In this document: positions 1-9,298 of the stretch, in pieces
How positions within the stretch are numbered: the stretch's first letter is position 1
Layout: each line of letters opens with the position of its first letter
Assembly (NCBI GenBank): GCA_018268855.1
Contig: JAFDVR010000017.1
Location: 558,001-622,000 of the forward strand
DNA: 64,000 nt
From: Acidobacteriota bacterium
GTDB taxonomy: Bacteria; Acidobacteriota; Terriglobia; Terriglobales; Acidobacteriaceae
Direction: 5' to 3'
Translations under genes and position numbers: made by a program
Notes under the pieces: model-generated
What the model was told of the DNA's origin: nothing
Databases searched by the model: none
Seen by the model: the letters and a program-made list of their open reading frames with translations, nothing else

Positions 1-219
1 CCCAGCATTACATCCGATATCCAACACCGTTTTGCCGGTGAGATCACCAGGAATCGCATCCCGAAAATTCGCAAATTTAATCTGCGGATAATCCCCAAGA
101 AAATGCTCAGGCGCAGTTTGCACGCCACGCAGCCGCAGATTATGAAACCAAGGACCTAGCTTCTGAATCCGCTCCTGAATTATCTCGTCACTACTGATGC
201 TTTGCTGTTGCAAGCTCAT
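1..219 (-). CDS. SAM-dependent methyltransferase, N-terminal part (runs off the left edge)
   Basis: The first 73 codons of a gene that continues beyond base 1. The start ATG lies at 219 and overlaps the 3' end of the nucleotidyltransferase gene by 29 bases, so the two are translationally coupled. The visible end reads VLDIGCNAG, the glycine-rich SAM-binding motif I of class I methyltransferases. The preceding GPWFHNLRLRGVQT segment resembles the tRNA (mo5U34)-methyltransferase-like family (TIGR04290 type) that often sits beside glycosyltransferases. The substrate cannot be told from this fragment. Context suggests modification of a sugar or surface glycoconjugate rather than tRNA (inference). 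Confidence 0.75.
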   Translation of the reverse strand, partial: MSLQQQSISSDEIIQERIQKLGPWFHNLRLRGVQTAPEHFLGDYPQIKFANFRDAIPGDLTGKTVLDIGCNAG

Positions 220-988
220 GGTTCGCCACACTCTCCTCATTCGATCTCACTTCTTCACAGGGCCCAATCTCACCTTCCAACAGATGAATAGCCTCGCGAT
301 AACCACCCAGCGTGCCCGTATCCACATACCTCGCACCGGACGCGACACCTTTCGCGCGACCACCTTCCACCAGCCACGCATTCACCAGCGTTCCAAAGTA
401 TTCATCGTGACGTTCAGGCCTGCACCACAACGCATATAGCTCGTGAAATATCTTTCCCGGCATTTTGATTGCGCCCCAAATCCATTGACTCGATGTGCCC
501 TTTTCCTTCACGTCAATGCGCTTCACCCATCCCGCATCATCCGTAATTACCGCATCAAACAGCTCCGGATTTTCTACTGGAAACAGCAAAAACGAGAGAA
601 CATCCTCCGGCATCTTCGCCATCGCGTCTTCAGGAAGCCACACAGTATCGGGCAAACCAATCAACACCGGCTCATCCTTCGGGACCAACGAAGCTGCACG
701 AAATACTGCGTCGCAAAGCCCACCCGGACTTGGCTGCACCACATACGCAATATCTGCGCCCCACAAACGCGATCCGTAATAGGAGAGAATATCCGTTTTA
801 TTTGGAGAGATCACAAAACACAGCTTGTCTGCGCCGCCCGCAATCATGCGCTCCACAAGATACTCACTCACTGCGCGCGGACGTTCCGTTCCGTTCTCCA
901 CGCGATTGCCTACAGGCAACAACTCTTTAGAGAAAGCAAGCGGCTGAATCCTGCTCCCCGCTCCTGCCGCTGGAATAATTCCCCACAT
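191..988 (-). CDS. Sugar-1-phosphate nucleotidyltransferase
   Basis: 265 residues, close to the length of short glucose-1-phosphate nucleotidylyltransferases. The N-terminus carries the family signature GAGSR (9-13) followed by PLAFSKELLPVG with the conserved Lys21, which bind the nucleotide triphosphate. A QPSPGGLCDAV segment and a GLPDT motif supply the rest of the NTP-transferase core. It should make an NDP-sugar in the cytoplasm. The start has a clear GGAGAG ribosome site. It lies 10 bases after the glycosyltransferase stop and overlaps the next methyltransferase, so all three are one leftward operon that probably builds and decorates a glycan. The sugar is not identifiable from sequence. 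Confidence 0.85.
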   Translation of the reverse strand: MWGIIPAAGAGSRIQPLAFSKELLPVGNRVENGTERPRAVSEYLVERMIAGGADKLCFVISPNKTDILSYYGSRLWGADIAYVVQPSPGGLCDAVFRAASLVPKDEPVLIGLPDTVWLPEDAMAKMPEDVLSFLLFPVENPELFDAVITDDAGWVKRIDVKEKGTSSQWIWGAIKMPGKIFHELYALWCRPERHDEYFGTLVNAWLVEGGRAKGVASGARYVDTGTLGGYREAIHLLEGEIGPCEEVRSNEESVANHELATAKHQ

Positions 989-998
989 CGCTCTCTCC

Positions 999-2096
999 TC
1001 AGGCTGTCATCGCCAACGATGCGCCACCATGCTTCGCCTGCTCGCAGATGCGCTCCAATTCCATCACGCGATGTTCTGCCGTATGCTCTTGCAACGCTCT
1101 CTCCCGGGCAGCATCGCGCACGCGCAACAGTTCGATATCGCTCAACTCCAATGCATCAATAACATCCTGGGTTGAATCCACGCGCAAAATTTGCTCTCCC
1201 GGCGTAAAGAACGCCTCCAGCCCCTCCCACCAATCGGTCAGAATTGGGGTGCCACACGCCGCTGCCTCAAACAAACGGCCCGAAGGACAATAGCCGTACT
1301 CAGCCATCGCTCTCCGCGTGATGTTCAGCGTTGCGCGCGATGAGCAGAAGAACGCCGGATGCAAGGATGGCGGCAGGTGGCGCACAAAGAAGATGTTCTC
1401 CGTCCACGGAAAATCCGCAGGATACTGCGCGCCTCCCAGCGCAAAACGCAAATCCGGCATCTTCTCTGCAGGCTTGATAAACAACTCCGCCAAGGCAGGC
1501 TGACGATCCGCCGCATACGTTCCCAAGTAGCACAACGACGAGCGAAACTCATCCATCGCAGCCGCAGGCATATGTGTCTCAGGATCAACGGAACCATACA
1601 ACGGAGCTACAAACCGCGCACCTAATTTGCTTTGCAACTCCTCCAGCGCACGACCGCCGGTATAGCTCAATACAAGATCAAAATCCTGCAGTCCATCTTC
1701 TGGCAGATAATCCACCGCCTTATTTGCATGCAGAGTATCCAGCGTCACCGGTGTGTCTAGATCGTAAAAAGCGCGCACGGCACTCGGCGCATTCAGCACC
1801 AAACGCGACGCAGCCGCACCATCTGAGCAATAGCTTGTACACATGGCAACATCAACAACGCGCAACTCATCTTCAACGTCGCGGCGAACACCTTCAAGTG
1901 ACTCATACAACCGCAGGCGAACGCCCTTTGGAGGGTCCCATCCATCACGCGTGCTCGCATAGTACGGCACATCTCGCTCGTAAAACGTGACGGTATGTCC
2001 ACGACGCGCCATCGCTTTCAGCAGACCGCGCCAAAGCGTTGCGTGGCCGTTGCCCCACGAAGAGGAGATGGATAAACCGAAGATGAGAAAGTGCAT
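999..2096 (-). CDS. Glycosyltransferase, CgeB-like / GT-B fold
   Basis: About 365 residues. The N-terminus (FLIFGLSISSSWGNGHATLW) looks like a Rossmann start of a GT-B glycosyltransferase. The C-terminal half holds the acceptor/donor signature SGRLFEAAACGTPILTD followed by GLEAFFTPGEQIL, typical of CgeB-like and family 1 glycosyltransferases, where the Glu contacts the nucleotide-sugar. No signal peptide or membrane segment is visible. The ATG at 2096 is preferred because GGAG precedes it; an in-frame GTG at 2102 is possible. It is the first gene of the leftward glycan operon. Donor and acceptor are unknown. Confidence 0.82.
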   Translation of the reverse strand: MHFLIFGLSISSSWGNGHATLWRGLLKAMARRGHTVTFYERDVPYYASTRDGWDPPKGVRLRLYESLEGVRRDVEDELRVVDVAMCTSYCSDGAAASRLVLNAPSAVRAFYDLDTPVTLDTLHANKAVDYLPEDGLQDFDLVLSYTGGRALEELQSKLGARFVAPLYGSVDPETHMPAAAMDEFRSSLCYLGTYAADRQPALAELFIKPAEKMPDLRFALGGAQYPADFPWTENIFFVRHLPPSLHPAFFCSSRATLNITRRAMAEYGYCPSGRLFEAAACGTPILTDWWEGLEAFFTPGEQILRVDSTQDVIDALELSDIELLRVRDAARERALQEHTAEHRVMELERICEQAKHGGASLAMTA

Positions 2097-2148
2097 CGGC
2101 ACTCCGCTGCTGTTGCAGACTGCTCTCTAAGATGAGCATTCGCAGCAG

Positions 2149-4023
2149 CTAAGCTGCCTTAGACTCTGAAAAATACCACGGTGTATTGATCACCACGATC
2201 CGGCGGTTCCCTTCCAGCAGCAATCGCGCCTTCAGCGCCGTCGTGCGGTAATTGTGCAACAGGTAGTGATACCAGCCATGCGACACCAGTTCTGGCACCA
2301 CTACCGCCACACGCCTGCCGGGATTTTCCCGCTCCGCCTTCAATACATATTCCACAATTGGCTCAATCACAAACCTGTAAGGCGAGCACACCGTCACCAC
2401 CTTCGGTGCAACCATCCCTGGTGGGATTTCTGCGTGGTGCAACATTGTTTCAATTTCATCAGAACCCACCTCGGTATCTTCTCCAGGGCAATCAATATGC
2501 AGCACCTCCACATCCTTCGTGATTGAGTATGCAAACTGAAGAGCAGCCATCGAAGCACGGTCCCAATGCGAAACAGGAACTACTGCCAGCATCGGCAACG
2601 AGTTCGGTTGTAAAACGATATGGTCCAATTCGGCGCTCTTCGCTACTTTCGCGTAGTGTTTACGGATAGCATGCATCAACATCATCAAGGCGCCGATGAT
2701 CAGTACGGACATCCATGCGCCCTCAATAAACTTTGCCACCAGCATCACGCAGGCAGTCATGCCGGTAGCAATGCAGCCAATCAGGTTGAGTGTCAACTTC
2801 CATCGCGCTCTTTCTTTTTGCCAGAATCTCACCATTCCAGCTTGTGAAAGAGTAAATGCAATAAATGCGCCAATCGCAAATAACGGAATCAGTCTATCTG
2901 TAACGCCGCCAAACACGATCAATAAGATCGCAGCTAAAACAGACAACGTCACGATGCCGTCCGTATAGACGAGCCTCCGTCCACGAGCGCCGAAGAAGCG
3001 TGGTAGCAGATCGTCTTCAGATAGCGTTCTGCACAACTGCGGAAAGCCTGCAAAGGACGTATTCGCCGAACACGACAGGAGCGCAAGGATACTGATGATC
3101 GTCACACCATAGAAAAAGCCTCGTCCCATCACTGCGCTGGTTATTGAAGAAAGAAGACTCTGATAGCCTGGCCTGCCCGGATCTGTGGCGGCGATCCCAT
3201 ATGCTCGCACCAGGTACGCTGCCCCCAGAAGCAAGACCGCCAACATACTTACAATGCACATCAGCGTGCGCTGCGCAGTGCGCGCTCGCGGTTCACGGAA
3301 TGCAGTCACTCCATTACTTACCGCTTCCACCCCCGTAAGGGCAGTGCATCCACTCGCAAATGCGCGCAGCAACAGCCACACCGTAACAGCACCGGTATAA
3401 GGAGCAGCATGGCGATACGGTCCATTCGCAACAGGATGCCCTCCATTTGCTACAGCATGCACAAGTCCAACGATAACTACGGTGAACATACAGAATAAAA
3501 ACAAATAGGTTGGCAAGGTTAATACAAAACCCGTCTCTCGCGCTCCGCGCAAATTTACAACGGTGAGCAATAAGAGAATCGACAGACACAAAGCGAGCGT
3601 ATATGGCTGAAGCTGCGGCACAGCAGAAACCAGCGCGCCAACTCCTGTCGAAATACCTACGCTGACATTCAGCAGATAATCCAACGCGAGAGCAGCCGCA
3701 GCCAGCAAACTGATCCGACGGCCCAACATATGTGAGGCAACCGTATAAGCACCTCCACCATCTGGAAACGCTTCGATAACCTGTCTGTAAGAAAGCGATA
3801 CGAGCACCAGGAGCGCAGCGATAGCGATGCTCAAAGGGAACAGACGCTCCACGCCCGCCAAACCAATTGGAATCAAAATCGTTAGCGCCGCTTCAGGTCC
3901 ATACGCAGCCGAACCAAGCGCGTCCAAACCAAACGAAGGAATGCCGGTCAGGACACCGAGGCGTTCCGATGCCTCTTCACTTGTGGCAATAGGCCGACCT
4001 AGTAGCTTATCCCAGAACGACAT
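2149..4023 (-). CDS. APC-superfamily permease, KimA-like (potassium or amino acid uptake)
   Basis: 624 residues with about 12 hydrophobic segments up to roughly residue 460, then a soluble C-terminal domain of about 160 residues. The first helix carries GIPSFGLDALGSAAYGPEA, the unwound substrate-site helix of the APC fold. The size and the cytosolic tail fit KimA/YdaO-type transporters, which in Bacillus import potassium and are inhibited by cyclic di-AMP. Assignment to K+ rather than amino acids is by family resemblance only. The gene appears monocistronic, with 46 bases to the next start downstream and 90 bases separating it from the metallophosphoesterase stop upstream. Confidence 0.75.
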   Translation of the reverse strand: MSFWDKLLGRPIATSEEASERLGVLTGIPSFGLDALGSAAYGPEAALTILIPIGLAGVERLFPLSIAIAALLVLVSLSYRQVIEAFPDGGGAYTVASHMLGRRISLLAAAALALDYLLNVSVGISTGVGALVSAVPQLQPYTLALCLSILLLLTVVNLRGARETGFVLTLPTYLFLFCMFTVVIVGLVHAVANGGHPVANGPYRHAAPYTGAVTVWLLLRAFASGCTALTGVEAVSNGVTAFREPRARTAQRTLMCIVSMLAVLLLGAAYLVRAYGIAATDPGRPGYQSLLSSITSAVMGRGFFYGVTIISILALLSCSANTSFAGFPQLCRTLSEDDLLPRFFGARGRRLVYTDGIVTLSVLAAILLIVFGGVTDRLIPLFAIGAFIAFTLSQAGMVRFWQKERARWKLTLNLIGCIATGMTACVMLVAKFIEGAWMSVLIIGALMMLMHAIRKHYAKVAKSAELDHIVLQPNSLPMLAVVPVSHWDRASMAALQFAYSITKDVEVLHIDCPGEDTEVGSDEIETMLHHAEIPPGMVAPKVVTVCSPYRFVIEPIVEYVLKAERENPGRRVAVVVPELVSHGWYHYLLHNYRTTALKARLLLEGNRRIVVINTPWYFSESKAA

Positions 4024-4113
4024 ATGAGCTTGAGATGCCGATCTGATGGCGAAATGAGTCCATCACACAGAGCGGAAACGCGCCGCATCGAAACTTCTTC
4101 TCAAGCAGAATGT

Positions 4114-5001
4114 CTACTTTTTAGCCGCTCCCTGCCTATTCAAAACGCCTGCGTCGATAATCTTTCCATTCCGTTGCATGGTCTGAAAAAAGAGTTGATC
4201 GCCAGCTACTTCCATCAGCATGAATGTCTGATCGTTATCGAAGCCCACTTCATCCAGTTCCGCGCTTTTGGAACTTAGGTTGTGGTAGCGCAACTGCCCC
4301 GAACTGCCTTCAAGAAAGAAGTAGATGCCTTGCTGCGGCTTCAGATGTTCATACACATGCTCGTGTCCATAGAGCACCAGGTTTACGCCATACTTTGTAA
4401 ACAAAGGCATCAACTGATTACGAAGGTCCACAGACGGGCCGTGATACTTTGCAGCGGTATAGAGCGGATGATGAAAATAAGCGACCTTCCACTTTGCCTT
4501 TGAACTCTTAAGCTGTCCTTCAAGCCAAGCCACCTGTCTCGGCTCCATATAGTTACTGTCCAAGGCAAAGAATTGAACATCGCCTTTTGTAAAGGTATAA
4601 AAGCGCTGACCGCCCATGTTGTACGGAGCATAATTGCGCTCGATGTCGGGATCGTCGTGATTGCCCAGGCACGCATAAAACTTCACGCCCGCGCCGAGCA
4701 GTGCTTTGTAGGGCGCTTCAAACTTTTCAACAAAATCCTTCGGCTTATGCCCACTATAGATGTTGTCGCCCATCATCACCGCGAAATCGAATTTCACAAC
4801 CTCACGGTACTTCTCCATCAGATTGCCAATGTCGTATTGGGGCGGTTTACCGGTACCATTGTCTCCAATCACGGCAAAACGTACTGACCCATCATGAAGC
4901 GGCAACTTCACTTCCGGGGCCTGCGCCAGTGTTGGAATAGCCGCGCCAATCAGCAGAAGGCCGTTCAATACCCAGTGCGCAAAAGCTAACTGCCTCTTCA
5001 C
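4114..5001 (-). CDS. Secreted metallophosphoesterase (purple acid phosphatase-like)
   Basis: 295 residues. The N-terminal 27 residues are a signal peptide ending at LAQA. The calcineurin-like metal site is complete: GDNG (46-49), GDNIY (78-82), GNHD (113-116), then FHHPLY and GHEHVYEH. This is the motif order of two-metal phosphoesterases. It should hydrolyse a phosphoester in the periplasm or outside the cell; the substrate is not predictable. The start is GTG at 5001, well supported by GAGGTGG a few bases upstream. It is separated from the PLD gene by 49 bases in the same direction, so co-transcription is possible. Confidence 0.88.
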   Translation of the reverse strand: MKRQLAFAHWVLNGLLLIGAAIPTLAQAPEVKLPLHDGSVRFAVIGDNGTGKPPQYDIGNLMEKYREVVKFDFAVMMGDNIYSGHKPKDFVEKFEAPYKALLGAGVKFYACLGNHDDPDIERNYAPYNMGGQRFYTFTKGDVQFFALDSNYMEPRQVAWLEGQLKSSKAKWKVAYFHHPLYTAAKYHGPSVDLRNQLMPLFTKYGVNLVLYGHEHVYEHLKPQQGIYFFLEGSSGQLRYHNLSSKSAELDEVGFDNDQTFMLMEVAGDQLFFQTMQRNGKIIDAGVLNRQGAAKK

Positions 5002-5050
5002 AATCCACCTCAGGAACTAGAGCAACGGCTTCTCTCTTCGACGCACGTCC

Positions 5051-6280
5051 TTATTTCTTACTATCACTCTTCTTGCCTTTATCGCCATTTTCTTCAACAG
5101 CCGCTTGTTTCAGAGCATCGACAACAGCCTCATGGATTTCCTCTTTCAATGCCTCCCGAACGGATTCGGCCACGTCGCCAGCATCGATATTTTCCTCCTG
5201 CTTCGAGTCCAACATCTTAGAGAGCACCTGCTCCACAATCGGTTTTACGGCAATTTCCTTAGCAACTTTTTTGGCAACTTTCTTCGCAGGTACGCTTAAT
5301 GCGTCCTGCACGTCATCCGTCTCGATGATTGGCTCGGACCTTTTCCAATCCGTCTCAAACACCTCAATCATCTTCTTGGTCGCAACAGTGTCATGCACAA
5401 TCACGCCAATCTCTCGCCGGGCCTCTAGTTCCAGCTTCCGCAAACTCTGGCTGCCAAGAAACGCTTCCTTGCCATCGCGGAAAATCGCACGCGCATGCAG
5501 CCGGATCGGCAAACTCCGTGCCGGAATCTTCGCACCTTTCACACCGCTGCGGCCCAGAATGCGGACATCTACTCCGTCTGCGGCGCGCTCTTTCAACAGG
5601 CGGATGAATTCGCGGTCGCTCACCTTCATCTCATACATCAGTAGCTGCTTCTTCGCTCCAGTGATAAACGCGCTCAACGCCTCACGAGCGTTGGACGGAC
5701 TCACTACAAGATCGTTCTCACGGCTTTCAAACGTAGTACGTTTTGTGTCCGCCTCAAACAGGCGCATCGCCTCTTCCACGATCTTCTTTTCTGTAATGCG
5801 CAACCCAAACGACCGGCTCAGATCGATGTCCATGTGCGTGAAATTGAAGGCCAGCAGGTAGAGTTCCTTCTCATCGATGATGAACATCTTGCCGTGATAG
5901 CGCACAAGATCATCTGCCGTGCGCGCCACGGTAATGCCCTTCTCCAGCAACCGCATTTCGAACTTGCGCAGGTTCTTGTCACCACCGGTATTGGTATAAG
6001 CAATCAAGGCATGCACCATCACTCCGCGGCCTGCCGCTTCCACAAGAGCCTCTTCAATCTCTTTCCGATCAAATCTAAAGATCAAAATGTGGATGCTGTA
6101 CTTAGCAGATTTCAGAGCCTCGACTACCGGCTTAATGCCGTCGTCCGGCTGGACGAATACCTTCACCTTGGATGGGACCTTACGCACATGTGAACTCACA
6201 GTGTAAGAGGATGCAATTTGGCTATTTTTGGATGTTTTGTCGCTCCGTAAGCAATCGCAAGTGCCCTCTTTGGCTTCCAA
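5051..6280 (-). CDS. Phospholipase D-family protein with two HKD-type motifs and a charged tail
   Basis: Up to 409 residues. Two PLD half-sites are visible: YHGKMFIID (His, Lys, Asp of HxKx4D) near residue 145, and LHARAIFRD near 270, where Arg replaces the canonical Lys. After about residue 325 the protein becomes a Lys/Glu/Asp-rich tail (KKVAKKVAKE and a KGKKSDSKK end) that could bind nucleic acid or a partner. No signal peptide is seen. The longest frame begins at TTG 6280 without a ribosome site; GTG at 6199 or 6187 are plausible shorter starts. Substrate (lipid or nucleic acid) is unknown. It is divergent from the secreted kinase-like gene. Confidence 0.72.
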   Translation of the reverse strand: MEAKEGTCDCLRSDKTSKNSQIASSYTVSSHVRKVPSKVKVFVQPDDGIKPVVEALKSAKYSIHILIFRFDRKEIEEALVEAAGRGVMVHALIAYTNTGGDKNLRKFEMRLLEKGITVARTADDLVRYHGKMFIIDEKELYLLAFNFTHMDIDLSRSFGLRITEKKIVEEAMRLFEADTKRTTFESRENDLVVSPSNAREALSAFITGAKKQLLMYEMKVSDREFIRLLKERAADGVDVRILGRSGVKGAKIPARSLPIRLHARAIFRDGKEAFLGSQSLRKLELEARREIGVIVHDTVATKKMIEVFETDWKRSEPIIETDDVQDALSVPAKKVAKKVAKEIAVKPIVEQVLSKMLDSKQEENIDAGDVAESVREALKEEIHEAVVDALKQAAVEENGDKGKKSDSKK

Positions 6281-6323
6281 TACAGCAGAGTCAAGCCACT
6301 ATGCGCCGCTCTCCAGAGGTCCT

Positions 6324-7379
6324 ATGTTACGCACAGCACGCTTCGCGTCTTTCGCTCTTGTTCTTTCCGTTACCTGCACTACCGGATACGCCCAGAACAA
6401 GGTTCCCAAAGATCATTCCGTTACAGACACCAAGAAGAATAATGACGAACCGATTGCTAAGAGTGCTATTCACAATCCCGTGCTCTGGCACGACCCCGGG
6501 GACATCGCCTCAAAAGATCTTTACTACGGTCAGGGCGGATCAGACACGTTGCCCAAGCCACCCTTCATCTTCCTGGATGAAGACAAAGGTGGTACCAGCC
6601 CCAAGCTCGACCTCCGCGATGCCAATGGAAAGAAATGGCACATCAAGGTGAGCGAAGAATCGCAACCCGAGGTCGTCGCTTCCCGGCTGTTGTGGGCCGT
6701 AGGCTTCTACGCCAACGACGACTACTGCATTGCTGAAGCCCAGGTCAACGGTATGAAGATGAGTCGCGGCAACAGCGATGTGAAACGTGGTCATTTGATC
6801 AATGCACGCTTCTCCCATAAGCCCGAACACCAGAAGAAGATAGCGACTTGGGAGTGGGGCGATAACCCCTTCAAAGGAACGCGCGAATTCAACGGCCTCC
6901 GCGTCATGATGGCCGTCATAAACAACTGGGATCTGAAAGACGTGAATAACTCCGTCTATTACGACAAAGACACGAATAAACAAATCTTTCTCGTCAACGA
7001 CATAGGCGCCACCTTCGGCACAAACGGCGTCTCATGGACAAAATCACGCTCCAAGGGAAATCTCGAAAGCTTTAAAGACTCCAAGTTCATCCAGAAACTC
7101 AGCGAGACTGAGGTTAGCTTTGCCACGCCACACGCTCCCACTGGCATGACCATCCTTACGCTCGGAGCAACGGCTAAGAGCTACGCCATGCGCAACGGCC
7201 TCGATTGGATCGGTAACAACATCCCCCGCGCTGACGCCCGCTGGATGGGTTCCCTTCTCGGCCAACTTACCCATCAGCAGCTCATGGACGCTTTCCGCGC
7301 CGGCAATTTCCCCCCGGATGTGGCCGTCCAGTACGTCATGCTCATCGAAAACCGCATCCATGAATTAAAGGACCTATAA
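6324..7379 (+). CDS. Secreted protein of unknown function with kinase-like motifs
   Basis: 351 residues. ATG 6324 was chosen over upstream in-frame codons because it is preceded by AGAGG and begins a clean signal peptide (LRTARFASFALVLSVTCTTG, cut near YAQ). The mature part shows WHIKVSEES followed by EVVASRLLWAVG, then NNWDLKDVNNSVYYD and LVNDIGATFG. That order resembles the nucleotide lysine, catalytic D..K..N loop and metal-binding D-x-G of HipA/PI4-kinase/CotH-like atypical kinases. The motif reading is mine; no enzyme activity is established. It ends just before a strong hairpin terminator and is divergent from the PLD gene. Confidence 0.6.
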   Translation: MLRTARFASFALVLSVTCTTGYAQNKVPKDHSVTDTKKNNDEPIAKSAIHNPVLWHDPGDIASKDLYYGQGGSDTLPKPPFIFLDEDKGGTSPKLDLRDANGKKWHIKVSEESQPEVVASRLLWAVGFYANDDYCIAEAQVNGMKMSRGNSDVKRGHLINARFSHKPEHQKKIATWEWGDNPFKGTREFNGLRVMMAVINNWDLKDVNNSVYYDKDTNKQIFLVNDIGATFGTNGVSWTKSRSKGNLESFKDSKFIQKLSETEVSFATPHAPTGMTILTLGATAKSYAMRNGLDWIGNNIPRADARWMGSLLGQLTHQQLMDAFRAGNFPPDVAVQYVMLIENRIHELKDL

Positions 7380-7392
7380 GCGGCACGCTGCA

Positions 7393-7427
7393 GCACAAAA
7401 GGGCGGCTATTTTGCCGCCCTTTGTGC
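7393..7427. terminator. Bidirectional hairpin terminator
   Basis: Arms GCACAAAAGGGCGGC and GCCGCCCTTTGTGC pair over 14 bp with a single bulged A around the loop TATTTT. It lies between the convergent secreted kinase-like gene and the ABC exporter. T-rich sequence follows the right arm (GTTTTCTG), with A-rich sequence on the other side, so it can serve both. Confidence 0.88.
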
Positions 7428-7444
7428 GTTTTCTGTACCTATTT

Positions 7445-9286
7445 TTACTCCGCAGAAGCCGCCGTCTCCTCCGTATTGAACTGGATATCATGCAACTGCC
7501 GGTACACACCGTGTTCATTCTGAATGAGTTCGTCGTGCGTCCCCGTCTCCACGATCCGTCCATCCTTCACCACAAAGATGTTCTTAGCCTTCCGCACAGT
7601 AGCCAACCGGTGCGCAATCACAATGGCGGTTTTGCCTTCCATCAGGCGGTCGAGCGCTTCAAACACAAGCTGTTCTGAAGCTGCGTCCAGACCAGAGCTT
7701 GGTTCGTCGAGGATCAGGATGGGTGATTGCCGGATGATGGCGCGGGCAATCGCAATGCGCTGGCGTTGTCCGCCGGACAAAGTGGCTCCTCGTTCGCCTA
7801 CTACCGTGTCAAATTTCTTCGGCAGTTTTTCAATGAACTCCATCGCGTTTGCATCCTGAGCCGCTTTCACTATTTCCTGCCGCGTCGCTTCAGGACGGCC
7901 GTAGCTGATGTTGTCCCAGATCGTGCCGCTGAAGAGAACCGTGTCCTGCAGCACAAAGCTAATCTGCTCGCGCAAAGACTTCTGCTTGAGCTTGCTCACG
8001 TCCATGCCATCAATCTTCACAAAACCGCGCGAAGGATCATAAAAACGCGGGATAAGATTCACAATCGTCGATTTTCCGGAACCAGTAGGACCTACGATGG
8101 CTACCGTCGTCCCTGCATCGATGTGCAGATTGATGTCTTCCAGAATTAGATTGCCGGGCTCATAGCCGAAGTACACCTTCTCGAAATCGATGTCGCCTTT
8201 CAGGGGTGGGGCTGTACGAGCATCCGGCACATCGCGCATCTCGTTCTCATTCCCCACAATCTCCTGAATGCGTTCGTATCCTACCTGCGCTTTCGTATAC
8301 GAATCCATGATCTTGGATAGTTCTTTGATCGGCTTGTACATCGCCGCCAAATACGAGATGAAGATCACAATGCGTCCTGCAGAGAGTTCGCCACGCAACG
8401 CAAGGTTCGCGCCAAAGTACAAGACGGCCGCCGTTCCGCATGCCGTAACGATATTCACCAATGGAACGAGTTTGGCTTTGAGCGCACGGGCCTTCAGAGC
8501 AGCTTCCACCGTCTCCAGGCTCTCGCCTTCCAGCCGCTCAATCTCGTACTCCTCGCGCGAGAATGCCTTCACCACGCGGATCGATCCCAGCACCTCTTCA
8601 ATCACTGAGATCATCTTGCCTTCATGCTTGCGCACATCGCGGCCTGCCAGCTTCGCCTTTTTTGTATAGACAAAGACGATCACCGCAAGCACCGGCATAA
8701 CTGCCAACGCAATAAAAGTGAACTGCCAATTCATGATGAACATGACCACGATCATGCCCACCACCGTCAGCACGTTTACCAGGATGCCCAGCAACCCAGA
8801 GACGATAAAGCTCTGCACAGAATCGATATCGCTGGTCACGCGGCTAATCAGATCGCCCGTCTGCCGCTGATCGTGATACGCCATCGAAAGGCGCTGCACC
8901 TGCGTATAGAGTGTCCGACGCAGATCGTGTGTGACCCACTGCGCCACGCTTGTCGTAATGTACTTATCAGCATACGAACAGACAGCATCCATTACCGCGA
9001 TCACCAGCACAGCAATGCAGGCGAAACCCAGAATGGTCTGAGCATCCGAACCGAGTGTACTGCGCAGAAAATGATCGACTGCGCTGTTCGTCCCCTTCCC
9101 CCGCAGTACGTTATCGAGGACAATCTTCAAAGGCCACGGCGCCAGGACATCTGCGGCCGCTTCGCCACCAATAGCGAGCAACCCCCACCACAACTGTTTT
9201 TTATGTGGATACAAAAGACCCCGGATTGTCAGGGTCCGGGGGGCTTCTGCGGTCAATCGTTTTGCTCTTATCTTGTATGTGGCCAT
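7445..9286 (-). CDS. ABC exporter half-transporter (MsbA/multidrug type)
   Basis: 613 residues with the fused exporter architecture. The first ~330 residues form six transmembrane helices (ABC type-1 membrane domain), followed by a nucleotide-binding domain. In that domain Walker A is GPTGSGKST, the Q-loop VLQDTVLFSGT, the signature LSGGQRQR, Walker B ILILDEPSSGLD, and the H-loop IAHRLATV. All ATPase residues are intact. It should homodimerise in the inner membrane and export a lipid, drug or peptide; the cargo cannot be told. It is followed closely by nothing on the same strand except the terminator, and starts 12 bases after the stop of the exported protein gene, so these two are probably co-transcribed. 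Confidence 0.9.
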   Translation of the reverse strand: MATYKIRAKRLTAEAPRTLTIRGLLYPHKKQLWWGLLAIGGEAAADVLAPWPLKIVLDNVLRGKGTNSAVDHFLRSTLGSDAQTILGFACIAVLVIAVMDAVCSYADKYITTSVAQWVTHDLRRTLYTQVQRLSMAYHDQRQTGDLISRVTSDIDSVQSFIVSGLLGILVNVLTVVGMIVVMFIMNWQFTFIALAVMPVLAVIVFVYTKKAKLAGRDVRKHEGKMISVIEEVLGSIRVVKAFSREEYEIERLEGESLETVEAALKARALKAKLVPLVNIVTACGTAAVLYFGANLALRGELSAGRIVIFISYLAAMYKPIKELSKIMDSYTKAQVGYERIQEIVGNENEMRDVPDARTAPPLKGDIDFEKVYFGYEPGNLILEDINLHIDAGTTVAIVGPTGSGKSTIVNLIPRFYDPSRGFVKIDGMDVSKLKQKSLREQISFVLQDTVLFSGTIWDNISYGRPEATRQEIVKAAQDANAMEFIEKLPKKFDTVVGERGATLSGGQRQRIAIARAIIRQSPILILDEPSSGLDAASEQLVFEALDRLMEGKTAIVIAHRLATVRKAKNIFVVKDGRIVETGTHDELIQNEHGVYRQLHDIQFNTEETAASAE

Positions 9287-9298
9287 ACGATCCCGTGC

